Source: Pseudomonadota bacterium | GTDB lineage: Bacteria > Pseudomonadota > Gammaproteobacteria > Steroidobacterales > Steroidobacteraceae | Direction: 5' to 3' | Assembly (NCBI GenBank): GCA_021779535.1 | Contig: JAJYAM010000011.1 | Coordinates: 1-54,112 of the forward strand | DNA: 54,112 nucleotides | Part shown: piece by piece, positions 1 through 9,123 of the stretch | Numbering within the stretch: position 1 is the stretch's first letter | Layout: each line of letters opens with the position of its first letter | The notes under the pieces: generated by a model | Told to the model about the DNA's origin: nothing | The model's database searches: none | The model's input: the letters and a program-made list of their open reading frames with translations, nothing else | Made by a program: the position numbers and the translations under genes

Positions 1-21
1 TGCGGATCGCGGGCGGTGCAA

Positions 22-95
22 TGGAGGCTAGGGTCGGAATCGAACCGGCGTACGCGGCTTTGCAGGCCGCTGCATGACCATTCTGCCACCTAGCC
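22..95 (-). tRNA. tRNA-Cys (GCA)
   Basis: Read on the minus strand, the sequence folds as a full cloverleaf. The acceptor arms GGCTAGG and CCTAGCC pair, the anticodon loop reads CTGCAAA (anticodon GCA), the T-arm contains GGTTCGATTCC, and the CCA end is encoded. In many gammaproteobacteria tRNA-Cys directly follows tRNA-Gly downstream of pgsA. Here a 5.3-kb plus-strand gene cassette separates them. Confidence 0.96.
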
Positions 96-139
96 TTGGG
101 GCTGAAGACCGCCGGACCTGGCGGTGGCGGCGGGCGGCC

Positions 140-168
140 ATTCTCGCTTAACGAGAATCGACTGGCAA
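140..168 (-). promoter_or_regulatory. Candidate promoter of tRNA-Cys overlapping a palindrome
   Basis: On the minus strand TTGCCA (168-163) is followed after 17 nt by GAGAAT (145-140), about 45 nt upstream of the tRNA. The -10 hexamer lies inside a perfect 7-5-7 inverted repeat (ATTCTCG, loop CTTAA, CGAGAAT, 140-158). The palindrome sits between the tRNA and the divergent acs gene, so it could be an operator for acs, a promoter element for the tRNA, or both. Seen directly: hexamers and palindrome. Function is inferred. Confidence 0.4.
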
Positions 169-254
169 TGCGCGCCCTGCCCGCCTAGGTGGATTCGCGG
201 ATCGATTTCTCCGCGCCGTGGCCCACAATGCCGTCGACTCGGGCGGAGAGGATG

Positions 255-2018
255 ATGAGCACGCGAGCGATCCAGAAGTCGGGCGCGCCGGGCGGCCTCG
301 GCCACTACCTCACGAACTACGCCGAGGCGCGCCGCACGTTCACTTGGGCCGACGCGCGCCAAACGCTCACCGGCCGCACCGATCCGCTGCTCAACATCGC
401 CGCCGAGACGGTCGGCCGACACGTCGCGCAGGGACATGGGGACTGGCGCGCGGTCCGCTTCGTCGATCGGCACTGGAACCGGATCGACCTGACCTATTCC
501 GAGCTGCAGCGCCGCTCACGGCGCTTCGCGAACGTGCTGCGCACCCTCGGCATCGCGCGCGGCGCGAGCGTCGCGACCCTCCTCGGCCGGGTTCCCGAGC
601 TCTACACCGCCGCGCTCGGCACGCTCGAAGCCGGCAACGTGTTGAGTGCGCTGTTCTCGGCGTTCGGCCCCGAACCGCTGAAGACCCGCTTGCAGCTCGG
701 GCACGTGCAGGTGCTGGTGACGACCGAGGCGTTCTACCGGCGCAAGGTCGCGGGCATCCGTGAATTCCTGCCGGAGCTGCGCCACGTGCTGCTGGTGCGC
801 GACGACGCGACGCCGGCGCTCCCGCCGGGCACGCTCGATCTCGCGGCGCTGCTCGGCGAGGCCGCCGAGACCTACGCGACCGCGCCGACCCGCGACGAGG
901 ACGTCGCGCTGCTGCACTTCACCAGCGGGACCACGGGCAAGCCGAAGGGGGTGACGCTGTCGCACGCGGCCGTGATCGCGCAGCATGCGACGAGCCGGAT
1001 GGTGCTCGACCTGCATCCGGGCGAGACCTATTGGTGCACCGCCGACCCCGGCTGGGTCACCGGGATCGCGTACGGACTGATCGGTCCGCTCGCGTGCGGC
1101 GCGAGCCTGATCGTCGATCGCGAGGAGTTCGATCCCGAGCGCTGGTATCGGATCCTGGCCGAGGAACGGGTCCAGGTCTGGTATACCGCGCCGACCGCGA
1201 TCCGGATGTTGATGAAGGCCGGCACCCTGCTGGCGCGCGCGCGGCAATTCCCGGCGCTTCGCCACATGGCGAGCGTCGGCGAGCCGTTGAACGCCGAGGC
1301 GGTGACCTGGGGAGTCGAGGCCTTCGGCAAGCCGTTCCACGACACCTGGTGGCAGACCGAGACCGGGGCGATCATGATCGCGAACTTCGCCGCATGCGAA
1401 GTGCTGCCGGGCTCGATGGGACGGGCGATCCCGGGCGTCGAGGCCCGCGTCGTCCGGCGCACCACGGCCGGCCGGCTCGAGGCGATCGAGTCCGCCGACG
1501 AGGTCGGCGAGATCGCGTTGCGGCCCGGTTGGCCGTCGATGTTCACGGGCTATCTGGAGAACCCCGGACGCTATGCCGAGGCCTTCGTCGACGGCTGGTA
1601 TCTCGCCGGCGACCTCGCGCGGCGCGACGCGGACGGCTATTTCTGGTTCATCGGCCGTGCCGACGACGTGATCAAATCGGCCGGGCACCTGATCAGTCCG
1701 TTCGAGATCGAGAGCGCGCTGATGACCCACCCGGCGGTCGCGCAGGCGGCGGTCATCGGCGTTCCCGACCCGATCGCCGGACAGGCCGTGAAGGCGTTCG
1801 TCGAGCTGCGCCGCGGTTTCGCGGCGAACGAGGACTTGCGCAGCCAGGTTCTCGGGCACGCGCGCCGCCTGCTCGGCGCCGCCGTGGCGCCGCGGGAGAT
1901 CGCGTTCAGCGACGGCCTGCCGCGGACCCGCAGCGGCAAGATCATGCGGCGGCTCCTGCGCGCGCGCGAGCTCGGACTGCCCGAAGGCGATCTGTCGACG
2001 CTCGAGGGCAAGGAGTGA
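255..2018 (+). CDS. acsA: AMP-forming acetyl-CoA synthetase (AcsA-type acyl-CoA ligase)
   Basis: Predicted to activate acetate (or a short acid) to its CoA thioester through an acyl-adenylate, in the cytoplasm. The ANL-superfamily motifs appear in order: the P-loop [11 protein letters not shown] near residue 222, DTWWQTETG near 362, [11 protein letters not shown] near 467 and the C-terminal lysine motif [10 protein letters not shown] near 557. At about 587 residues it is closer to the shorter Bacillus AcsA type than to the ~650-residue Acs. I chose ATG 255 because GGAGAGG (245-251) lies just upstream; ATG 252 and an upstream GTG 189 in the same frame are possible. Its stop overlaps the GTG start of the E1alpha gene, so the two are translationally coupled. 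Substrate specificity (acetate, propionate or other) is not fixed by what I can see. Confidence 0.88.
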   Translation: MSTRAIQKSGAPGGLGHYLTNYAEARRTFTWADARQTLTGRTDPLLNIAAETVGRHVAQGHGDWRAVRFVDRHWNRIDLTYSELQRRSRRFANVLRTLGIARGASVATLLGRVPELYTAALGTLEAGNVLSALFSAFGPEPLKTRLQLGHVQVLVTTEAFYRRKVAGIREFLPELRHVLLVRDDATPALPPGTLDLAALLGEAAETYATAPTRDEDVALLHFTSGTTGKPKGVTLSHAAVIAQHATSRMVLDLHPGETYWCTADPGWVTGIAYGLIGPLACGASLIVDREEFDPERWYRILAEERVQVWYTAPTAIRMLMKAGTLLARARQFPALRHMASVGEPLNAEAVTWGVEAFGKPFHDTWWQTETGAIMIANFAACEVLPGSMGRAIPGVEARVVRRTTAGRLEAIESADEVGEIALRPGWPSMFTGYLENPGRYAEAFVDGWYLAGDLARRDADGYFWFIGRADDVIKSAGHLISPFEIESALMTHPAVAQAAVIGVPDPIAGQAVKAFVELRRGFAANEDLRSQVLGHARRLLGAAVAPREIAFSDGLPRTRSGKIMRRLLRARELGLPEGDLSTLEGKE

Positions 2019-3004
2019 ACGCGCCCGCCGCGGGACCCGCGGGCCGGGAGCACGGCCTCGCGCTGCTGCGCGGGATGCTGCGCATCCGCGCGTTCGAGGA
2101 TCGTTGTTATCAGCTGTACGGCGAGCGGAAGATCCGGGGCTTCCTGCACCTCTACAACGGCGAGGAAGCCGTTGCGGTCGGCGCGATGCGCGCGCTCGAC
2201 GCCGGCGATGCGATCGTCGCGACCTATCGCGAGCACGGGCACGCGCTCGCGCGCGGCGTGCCGATGGATAGGGTGATGGCGGAGCTCTACGGCAAGCAAA
2301 GCGGCTGCAGCCGCGGGCGCGGCGGCTCGATGCACCTGTTCGACGTCGCGAAGCGCTTCTACGGCGGCAACGCGATCGTCGCCGCGGGGCTCCCGGTCGC
2401 GGTCGGCCTCGCACTCGCGCAAAAACTGCGGCGCGAGCCCGCGATCACGGCCTGCTTCTTCGGCGACGGCGCCGTCGCCGAAGGGGAATTCCACGAATCG
2501 CTGAACCTCGCCGCGCTGTGGCGCCTGCCGGTGCTGTTCCTGTGCGAGAACAACCGGTATGCGATGGGCACCGCGCTCGACCGCACCGAGGCCGAGACGG
2601 ACATCGCGGCGAAGGCGCGCGGCTACCGCATCGATGCGGCGGCGGTCGACGGGATGGACGTGTTCGCGGTCGAGGCCGCGGTCGGCCGCGCGGCCGCGGC
2701 GATCCGCGGCGGTGCGGGCCCCGCCCTGCTCGAGCTGCGCACCTATCGATTCCGCGCGCACTCGATGTTCGATCCGCAGTTGTACCGGGATAAATCCGAG
2801 GTCGAGGCCTGGCAGCGCAAGGGCCCGCTGATCACGCTGACGACACGCTTGAAGGCCGAAGGCCTGATCACCGAGGACGACTTTCGGCGGCTCGAGGCCG
2901 AAGCCTCGGCGGAGGTCGACGCGGCGGTCGCGTTCGCGGAGAGTGCGCCCTGGGAGCCGGTCGCGGACCTCGCGCGCTTCGTCTATGCCGAGCGCAGCGC
3001 ATGA
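2015..3004 (+). CDS. pdhA: 2-oxoacid (pyruvate) dehydrogenase E1 component, alpha subunit
   Basis: Alpha half of the heterotetrameric thiamine-diphosphate E1 enzyme, which decarboxylates a 2-oxoacid and passes the acyl group to lipoyl-E2. The ThDP-binding motif runs from [13 protein letters not shown] at about residue 150 to ENN near 180. [16 protein letters not shown] upstream and [10 protein letters not shown] near the C terminus are typical of this family. I use GTG 2015, which overlaps the preceding TGA and follows AAGGA; ATG 2075 is an alternative. About 329 residues is normal. Pyruvate is the likeliest substrate, but acetoin or branched-chain dehydrogenases have the same architecture. 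Confidence 0.9.
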   Translation: MNAPAAGPAGREHGLALLRGMLRIRAFEDRCYQLYGERKIRGFLHLYNGEEAVAVGAMRALDAGDAIVATYREHGHALARGVPMDRVMAELYGKQSGCSRGRGGSMHLFDVAKRFYGGNAIVAAGLPVAVGLALAQKLRREPAITACFFGDGAVAEGEFHESLNLAALWRLPVLFLCENNRYAMGTALDRTEAETDIAAKARGYRIDAAAVDGMDVFAVEAAVGRAAAAIRGGAGPALLELRTYRFRAHSMFDPQLYRDKSEVEAWQRKGPLITLTTRLKAEGLITEDDFRRLEAEASAEVDAAVAFAESAPWEPVADLARFVYAERSA

Positions 3005-3017
3005 ACGGGGGGTCGCG

Positions 3018-4060
<1,043 letters not shown>

Positions 4061-4061
<1 letters not shown>

Positions 4062-5284
4062 TGCGGATCGAATTCCGCCTGCCCTCGCTCGGCGCCGACA
4101 TGGAGAGCGCGACGCTGACCGAGTGGCTGAAGCAACCGGGCGATCGGTTCGCGCACGGCGAGCCGATCGTGACCGTCGAGACGACCAAGGGCCTGATCGA
4201 CGTCGAGGCCTATCAGGACGGCCAGATCGCCGATCTCGTGGTCGCGCCCGGAACGAAGGTTCCGGTCGGCGCGGTGCTCGCGCACCTGACCGTCGCGGAC
4301 TCGGACCAAACGGCGGCCCCGGTATCGTCCGGTGCGGGTGTCGCGCCGCCGCAGGCGACCGAAGCCGGCGAGCCCATCGCGAGCGCGGGCCCCGTCGAGG
4401 CCCCTCCGGCGTCGACCTCGACCGTGACCGCGACACCCCCGCCGGCGACCGGCCGCGCCCGCCTCTCGCCCGCCGCGCGCCGCCGGGCGGAGGAGCTCGG
4501 CCTGTCCCCGGCGTCGCTGGAGCAGGCCGGTCCCGCCACGATCCTGCACGTCGCCGACGTCGAGCGGCTCGCCGCCGCTCGATCCGCCGCCGCGGGCGGA
4601 TCGGCCGCGCCCGCCGATCCGCGCGCGGCGATGCGCGCCGCGATCGGTGCCGCGATGGCGCGCGCCAAGCGCGAGATTCCGCACTATTACCTCGGACTGG
4701 ACGTGGACTACGGCGCTGCGCGCGATTGGCTCGCCCGGACCAATGCGCGCGTGCCCGTGCAGGAGCGGCTGATCGACGCGGTGCTGATCACCAAAGCGAT
4801 TGCGCTCGCCGCCGCGCGGATCGATGGATTCAACGGCGCCTTCCGCGACGGCCGGTTCGAGCCGGCGCACGCCGTGCACGCCGGCGTCGCGATCGCGCTG
4901 CGCGGCGGCGGTCTGGTCGCCCCGGCGCTGCTCGACGCGGACCGCAAGGACCTGCCGGCGCTGATGCGCGACTTCAGCGCGCTGGTCACGCGCGTTCGTG
5001 CCGGCCGGATGCGCTCCGGGGAATTCTCCGCCGCGACGATCACCGTGACGAGCCTCGGCGCCGAGGGCGCGGACGTGCTCTATCCGATCATCAATCCGCC
5101 GCAGGTCGCGATCGTCGGGGCCGGCGCGATCCGCGAGCAACCGGCGGTCCGCGACGGCCAAATCGCGATCCGGCCGATCCTCACCCTCGCGCTCGCGGCC
5201 GATCACCGCGTCACCGACGGCCGCGCCGGCTCGCGGTTCCTGCGCGCGATCGCCGATCTACTGCAGCACCCCGACAAGCTCTAG
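4061..5284 (+). CDS. pdhC: Dihydrolipoamide acyltransferase (E2) with one lipoyl domain
   Basis: Core acyltransferase of the 2-oxoacid dehydrogenase complex. An N-terminal lipoyl domain (residues 1-77) has the lipoylated lysine K43 in ETTKGLID. A Pro/Ala/Thr-rich linker follows (about 80-130). The peripheral-subunit-binding domain begins near RLSPAARRRAEELG. The C-terminal catalytic domain ends with ADHRVTDG, where H382 and D386 are the expected catalytic pair. At 407 residues it is a compact, single-lipoyl E2. Its ATG overlaps the E1beta stop, and it is followed 18 nt later by an acyl carrier protein gene. Confidence 0.9.
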
Positions 5285-5302
5285 CGCGATCGAGGCGACA
5301 TC

Positions 5303-5557
5303 ATGGAACCCACCGAGATCCAGGCGAAGCTCCTCGAGTTGCTGACCCGCATCGCCCCGGACATCGATCCGCGGAGCGTCGTCGCCGATCGGGATTTTCG
5401 CGATCAGTTCGACTTCGATTCGATGGACGCGCTGCACTTCGCGGTCGCGGTCAGCGAGGCGTTCGGCATACCGGTCGCCGATACCGACTACGGCAAGCTC
5501 GCGAGCCTGCGCAGCGCGGTCGATTTCGTCCAGGGCGGGCTCACGCGCAAGGCCTGA
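5303..5557 (+). CDS. Acyl carrier protein
   Basis: An 84-residue protein of the phosphopantetheine-binding family. The attachment serine is S40 in DFDSMDAL, flanked by the acidic helix (DQFDFDSMD) typical of carrier proteins. It lies 18 nt after the E2 gene on the same strand, so it is very likely part of the acs-pdh operon. It is not the housekeeping AcpP by context (no fabD/fabG/fabF neighbours). Inference: it may accept or store acyl groups made by the synthetase or the dehydrogenase complex. Nothing in the sequence says which partner loads it. Confidence 0.85.
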   Translation: MEPTEIQAKLLELLTRIAPDIDPRSVVADRDFRDQFDFDSMDALHFAVAVSEAFGIPVADTDYGKLASLRSAVDFVQGGLTRKA

Positions 5558-5593
5558 GCGCGGACGCGCGGAGCGCTTTCGGACCGTGGAAGC

Positions 5594-5669
5594 TGGAGCG
5601 GGAAACGAGGCTCGAACTCGCGACCTCAACCTTGGCAAGGTTGCGCTCTACCAACTGAGCTATTCCCGC
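5594..5669 (-). tRNA. tRNA-Gly (GCC)
   Basis: The minus strand gives a complete 76-nt cloverleaf. The acceptor stem GCGGGAA pairs with TTCCCGC, the D-arm reads AGCTCAGTTGGTAGAGC, the anticodon loop CTTGCCAAG has anticodon GCC, the T-arm contains GAGTTCGAGCCTC, and CCA is encoded. It is downstream of pgsA, as in other gammaproteobacteria. Confidence 0.97.
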
Positions 5670-5685
5670 CCACGACAGACCGGTA

Positions 5686-5713
5686 ATTGTAGGGCCGCGT
5701 CGGACGGAGTCAA
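5686..5713 (-). promoter_or_regulatory. Strong sigma-70-like promoter of tRNA-Gly
   Basis: On the minus strand TTGACT (5713-5708) and TACAAT (5691-5686) are separated by 16 nt. The expected start site (~5679) is about 10 nt before the mature tRNA. This is the best consensus promoter I find in the window and lets the tRNA be made independently of the uvrC-pgsA operon. Confidence 0.7.
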
Positions 5714-5740
5714 GATCGGCGGCGAAGGTCGGGACCGCTT

Positions 5741-6340
5741 TCAGCCGTTTCCGCCACCCCGCAGTTCCGGCCACGCGAGGCGCAGGTACAGGATCATCGA
5801 CCAGAGCGTCAGCACCGCCGCGACCACGGTGAGCCCGATGCCGATCCGATAGATCGGCAGCCCGAGCAGGTCCCGCCGGAACAACATGCACGACAGGCCG
5901 ACGATCTGCAGGATCGTCTTCGCCTTGCCCCAGCCGGACACCGCGACCCGGCCGCGGGCGCCGATCTCGGCCATCCACTCGCGCAGCGCCGACACCGCGA
6001 TCTCGCGTCCGATGATCACGATCGCGACGATCACCACGAACCAGCGAGGGTCCCGGCTCACGATCAGCACGAGCGCGCAGGCGACGATCAGCTTGTCGGC
6101 GACCGGATCGAGGAACGCGCCGAGCCGCGAGGTCTGGCCGAGCTTGCGGGCGTAGTAGCCGTCGAGCGTGTCGGTGATCCCGGCGAACGCGAAGCCCGCG
6201 CACGCGGCCGGATCCGCCCACCAGTACGGCAGGTAGAACAGCGCGACGATCGCGGGCACGAGCAGGATCCGCAGCCAGGTCAGCGCGTTCGGCAGGTTCA
6301 GCGACGATTTGGGCTCAGCCGCCGGGGTGGAGGTGTTCAT
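5741..6340 (-). CDS. pgsA: CDP-diacylglycerol--glycerol-3-phosphate 3-phosphatidyltransferase
   Basis: Inner-membrane enzyme that makes phosphatidylglycerophosphate, the committed step to phosphatidylglycerol and cardiolipin. The CDP-alcohol phosphotransferase signature is complete: D60-G-x2-A64-R65, G74, D78 and D82. There are several hydrophobic membrane segments, for example near residues 24-38 and 97-110. Length is 199 residues, slightly longer than E. coli PgsA because of a polar N-terminal extension. The start overlaps the end of uvrC by 26 bp, so it is the third gene of the UDG-uvrC-pgsA operon, with tRNA-Gly downstream. Confidence 0.95.
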   Translation of the reverse strand: MNTSTPAAEPKSSLNLPNALTWLRILLVPAIVALFYLPYWWADPAACAGFAFAGITDTLDGYYARKLGQTSRLGAFLDPVADKLIVACALVLIVSRDPRWFVVIVAIVIIGREIAVSALREWMAEIGARGRVAVSGWGKAKTILQIVGLSCMLFRRDLLGLPIYRIGIGLTVVAAVLTLWSMILYLRLAWPELRGGGNG

Positions 6341-8144
6341 AGATCACTTCCGCGAGCGGGCGCCCGAGTCCCCGAATCCGCACGAAGTCGTCGACGCCGG
6401 CACGCAGCACCCCTTGCAACCCACCGAATTGCTTCAGCAATTCGCGCCGCTTCACTGGGCCGAGACCCGGTATCGTTTCGAGGATCGACTCGCTGTGCCG
6501 CTTCGCGCGCTTGCGTCGATGACCCGCGATCGCGAACCGGTGCGCCTCATCGCGCACGCGCTGGATCAAGTGCAACGCACCGGAGTCCGGCGCCAGTATA
6601 GTCGGCGCCTCCCGGCCCAACAAGAACAGCTGTTCCTGCCCCGCGCGCCGATCCGGCCCCTTCGCGACGCCGATCAGCGTGATGCCGTGGAGCCCGAGCT
6701 CCTCGAGCACGCGCGCCGCCTCGCCGAGCTGGCCGCGGCCGCCGTCGATCAGCACCAGGTCCGGCGCCGGCACCTCGCCGTCGCGCACCCGGCGATAGCG
6801 CCGCAGCAGCGCCTGGTGCATCGCGCCGTAGTCGTCCCCGGGACGGATCCCTTCGATGTTGAAGCGGCGGTATTCGCCCTTCAGCGCCCCTTCCGGGCCG
6901 AACACGACGCAGGAGGCGATCGTGTCGCTGCCGCCGGTGTGACTGATGTCGAAGCACTCGATCCGCTGCGGTGCCCGTGGCAGATCGAACGCCGCGCGCA
7001 ACGCCTCGAGACTCGCCGCGACGCTCGCGCGCGCGAGGCCGCGCATCTTCACCGCCTGCTCGGCGTTCTCGCGCGTCATCGCGAGCCAGCGCGCGCGGAT
7101 ACCGCGCACCGAGGCCGCGATGCGCACCCGGCGCTGCACGCGCGCGCCGAGGCTCTGCTCCAGCCAACCCCGCTCCTCGGGCTCGAACTCGACGATGATC
7201 TCCGCCGGCGGCTCCCGCTCGGCGTAGTACTGTGCGATGAACGCCGCGAGCACCTCCGGCGGCTCGGCGAGCGGCGCGCGCGGAAAGAACGTCGTGCTGC
7301 CGAGGCTGCGCCCGCCGCGCACGAACATCAGCGCGATGCAATACTCGCCGCCGCCGGCCGACACCGCGATCACGTCGGCGTCGTGGCGCGGATCGGCGGT
7401 CACGATCTGGCTGGTCTGGACGCTGCGCAGATCCCCGAGTTGATCGCGCAGCTTCGCCGCCTCCTCGAACGCCAACCGGTCGGCCGCCGCCTCCATGCGG
7501 GCCGCGAGCTCGCGGTTGACCTCGTCGTTGCGCCCCTCGAGCAGCTGGATCACGCCGCGCACGTCCTGCGCGTACGCCTCGCGCGCAATGCGTCCGACGC
7601 AGGGCGCGGTGCAGCGGCCGATCTGGTATTGCAGGCAGGGTCGCGAGCGGTTCGCGAAGAAGGTGTCCTCGCAATCGCGCAGGCGGAAGATCTTCTGCAG
7701 CTGGTTCAGCGCCTCGCGCACCGCGCCCGCGGACGGATACGGCCCGAAGTACCGCCCGGGCTCCCGGCGCGAGCCGCGATACAGGCACAGGCGCGGGAAC
7801 TCGTGTGTGGTGGTCACGCGCAGGAACGGAAAGCTCTTGTCGTCGCGCAGGATCACGTTGAACCGCGGACGATGCTTCTTGATCAGGTTGAGCTCGAGCA
7901 GCAGCGCCTCGGTCTCGGAGTTCGTGATCGTCACTTCCATCGACGCGGTCTTCGCGACCAGCGCGACCACCTTCGGCTGGACGTTGCTCGGCTGGAAATA
8001 GGACGACACGCGGCTCTTCAGGTTGCGCGCCTTGCCGACGTAGAGGATCCCGCCCGCCGCATCGAGCATCCGGTAGACGCCGGGACGCGACGGCAGCGAG
8101 TCGACGTACGCGCGTGCCTCGAAGCCGGCCGGCGGGACGCTCAT
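6315..8144 (-). CDS. uvrC: Excinuclease ABC subunit C
   Basis: Dual-incision nuclease of nucleotide excision repair. Domains in order are the GIY-YIG nuclease at the N terminus (RPGVYRMLD ... ILYVGKARNLKSRV, residues ~18-50), the UVR/UvrB-binding motif (AARMEAAADRLAFEEAAKLRDQ region, about 210-230), the RNase H-like second nuclease domain, and C-terminal helix-hairpin-helix repeats (ETIPGLGPVKRRELLKQFGG and DFVRIRGLGRPLAEVI). Length is 609 residues, matching E. coli UvrC (610). The start ATG 8144 overlaps the stop of the uracil-DNA glycosylase gene (ATGA), and the end overlaps pgsA, giving tight translational coupling. Confidence 0.96.
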   Translation of the reverse strand: MSVPPAGFEARAYVDSLPSRPGVYRMLDAAGGILYVGKARNLKSRVSSYFQPSNVQPKVVALVAKTASMEVTITNSETEALLLELNLIKKHRPRFNVILRDDKSFPFLRVTTTHEFPRLCLYRGSRREPGRYFGPYPSAGAVREALNQLQKIFRLRDCEDTFFANRSRPCLQYQIGRCTAPCVGRIAREAYAQDVRGVIQLLEGRNDEVNRELAARMEAAADRLAFEEAAKLRDQLGDLRSVQTSQIVTADPRHDADVIAVSAGGGEYCIALMFVRGGRSLGSTTFFPRAPLAEPPEVLAAFIAQYYAEREPPAEIIVEFEPEERGWLEQSLGARVQRRVRIAASVRGIRARWLAMTRENAEQAVKMRGLARASVAASLEALRAAFDLPRAPQRIECFDISHTGGSDTIASCVVFGPEGALKGEYRRFNIEGIRPGDDYGAMHQALLRRYRRVRDGEVPAPDLVLIDGGRGQLGEAARVLEELGLHGITLIGVAKGPDRRAGQEQLFLLGREAPTILAPDSGALHLIQRVRDEAHRFAIAGHRRKRAKRHSESILETIPGLGPVKRRELLKQFGGLQGVLRAGVDDFVRIRGLGRPLAEVIYEHLHPGG

Positions 8145-8776
8145 GCGGCGAGTCGGGCCGCGTGCGCGATCACGCGTTCGAACATCGCCGGCGTCAGCCG
8201 GCGGGTCTGGGTGTTGTAGCGGCTGCAGTGATACGAATCGAGGAGCACCCGTGCGCCGAGCTCGTGACACGCGCCGTGCGCGAACCGGTGGGCGGCGGCC
8301 TTCAGGCCGAGCGCCCGCAGCACCGCGGCGTGCGCGATCGCCCCGAGCGCGAGGATCACGCGCGGCTGCGGGCTCGCGGCGAGCTCCGCGCGAAGATACC
8401 CGTTGCACTCGGCGATTTCCTTCGGCAGCGGCTTGTTCTGCGGCGGCAGGCACTTGACCGCGTTCGAGATCCGCACCCCCCGCAGTTGCAGTCCGTCGTC
8501 ACGCGCGATCGACGTGGCCGCCGACGCGAAACCGAACCGGTGCAGCGTCGCGTACAACAGGATTCCGGCATGGTCGCCGGTGAACGGCCGCCCGGTGCGA
8601 TTCGCGCCGTGCATTCCCGGGGCGAGCCCGACGATCAGCCATCGGGCCCGCGGATCCCCGAACGCCGGAACCGGCCGGCAGTGGTAGTCCGGATGGGCGT
8701 GCGCGACCTCGTCGAGGAAGGCGCTCAAGCGCGGACAGCGGCGGCACGCGGGATCGTAGACGTGGTTCATCGGCAT
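8141..8776 (-). CDS. Family-5 uracil-DNA glycosylase (UDGb type)
   Basis: Base-excision repair glycosylase removing uracil and possibly other deaminated bases. Family-5 motif 1 reads GLAPGMHGANRTGRPFTGD, and the C-terminal DNA-contact motif is SYHCSRYNTQTRRL. Four cysteines (CRRC near the N terminus and the pair in KCLPPQNK ... ECNG) match the [4Fe-4S] cluster ligands of families 4 and 5. I use ATG 8776 (MPMNHVYDP); ATG 8770 is equally possible. A longer frame to 8830 would run through the upstream terminator hairpin and is unlikely. Length is about 211 residues. It is the first gene of the UDG-uvrC-pgsA operon. Confidence 0.85.
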   Translation of the reverse strand: MPMNHVYDPACRRCPRLSAFLDEVAHAHPDYHCRPVPAFGDPRARWLIVGLAPGMHGANRTGRPFTGDHAGILLYATLHRFGFASAATSIARDDGLQLRGVRISNAVKCLPPQNKPLPKEIAECNGYLRAELAASPQPRVILALGAIAHAAVLRALGLKAAAHRFAHGACHELGARVLLDSYHCSRYNTQTRRLTPAMFERVIAHAARLAA

Positions 8777-8791
8777 CGGGCGGCGTGGAAC

Positions 8792-8826
8792 AAAAAACGG
8801 GCTACGCGGAAGATCCGCGTAGCCCG
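8792..8826 (-). terminator. Rho-independent terminator
   Basis: A perfect 12-bp stem (CGGGCTACGCGG with CCGCGTAGCCCG, 8798-8826) with a 5-nt loop is followed, on the minus strand, by six T residues (8797-8792). It ends any minus-strand transcript entering from the right, about 20 nt before the UDG start codon, so UDG-uvrC-pgsA must have a promoter at or inside this boundary. Confidence 0.88.
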
Positions 8827-9030
8827 CCATCGATCGCGCCTGGACTTTGGACTAACCCGAGCGCAATCCGACCTTGGCTCGCGAGGCTCGTCGAGACTTT
8901 CGTTGGACTCGAGCCGCGCGGCAAAATTCCCTCGTTCGCCTCACTCACCCGCCGCACCGCCGTCGACCGGGCACCCGGGCCGTCGAGGGGCTTCACGGGG
9001 TGCGAATCGACGCTGGGACGTTCAGCGGGA
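8797..9030 (-). ncRNA. Candidate small RNA, or 3' UTR of the class II DAHP synthase gene
   Basis: The gap of 347 bases between the UDG start and the aro gene stop has no convincing protein. On the minus strand a promoter-like pair (9063-9036) lies 6-7 nt before ~9030, and a strong terminator ends at 8792, predicting a transcript of about 234 nt. The segment can form internal GC hairpins (for example GGCTCG with CGAGCC around 8883-8916). A 64-codon frame (8996-8802) crosses the whole region and runs into the terminator stem, and it has no domain I recognise. I could not match the sequence to 6S, RNase P or tmRNA from memory. It could simply be a 3' UTR. Confidence 0.4.
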
Positions 9031-9035
9031 CCGGA

Positions 9036-9063
9036 AGGATAGCATCTGCCGGCAACGAGGCAA
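9036..9063 (-). promoter_or_regulatory. Candidate promoter inside the UDG/aro gap
   Basis: Minus-strand TTGCCT (9063-9058) and TATCCT (9041-9036) are separated by 16 nt. The same -10 variant TATCCT occurs in the candidate SDR promoter at 51621. The region just upstream (9064-9130) is unusually AT-rich for this genome. Confidence 0.4.
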
Positions 9064-9123
9064 AACCCGATTTGGAAAACCGCGGGATTGACAAAATAAA
9101 CGAGATCAGGTTTAACTAGTATC

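Noticed and set aside
516-2414. 632-codon minus-strand frame opposite acs and E1alpha
   Set aside because: Antisense to clear ANL-ligase and E1 motifs; no start signal or homologous motif.
5558-5593. Terminator between the ACP gene and tRNA-Gly
   Set aside because: Only a weak AGCGC/GCGCT pairing followed by three T residues; not enough to call.
8802-8996. 64-codon minus-strand frame in the UDG/aro gap
   Set aside because: No ribosome-binding site, no domain, and it runs into the terminator stem; better explained as a by-product of the candidate RNA or UTR.
8785-9042. 85-codon plus-strand frame in the UDG/aro gap
   Set aside because: Starts next to the terminator T-tract on the wrong strand, low-quality composition, no Shine-Dalgarno sequence.
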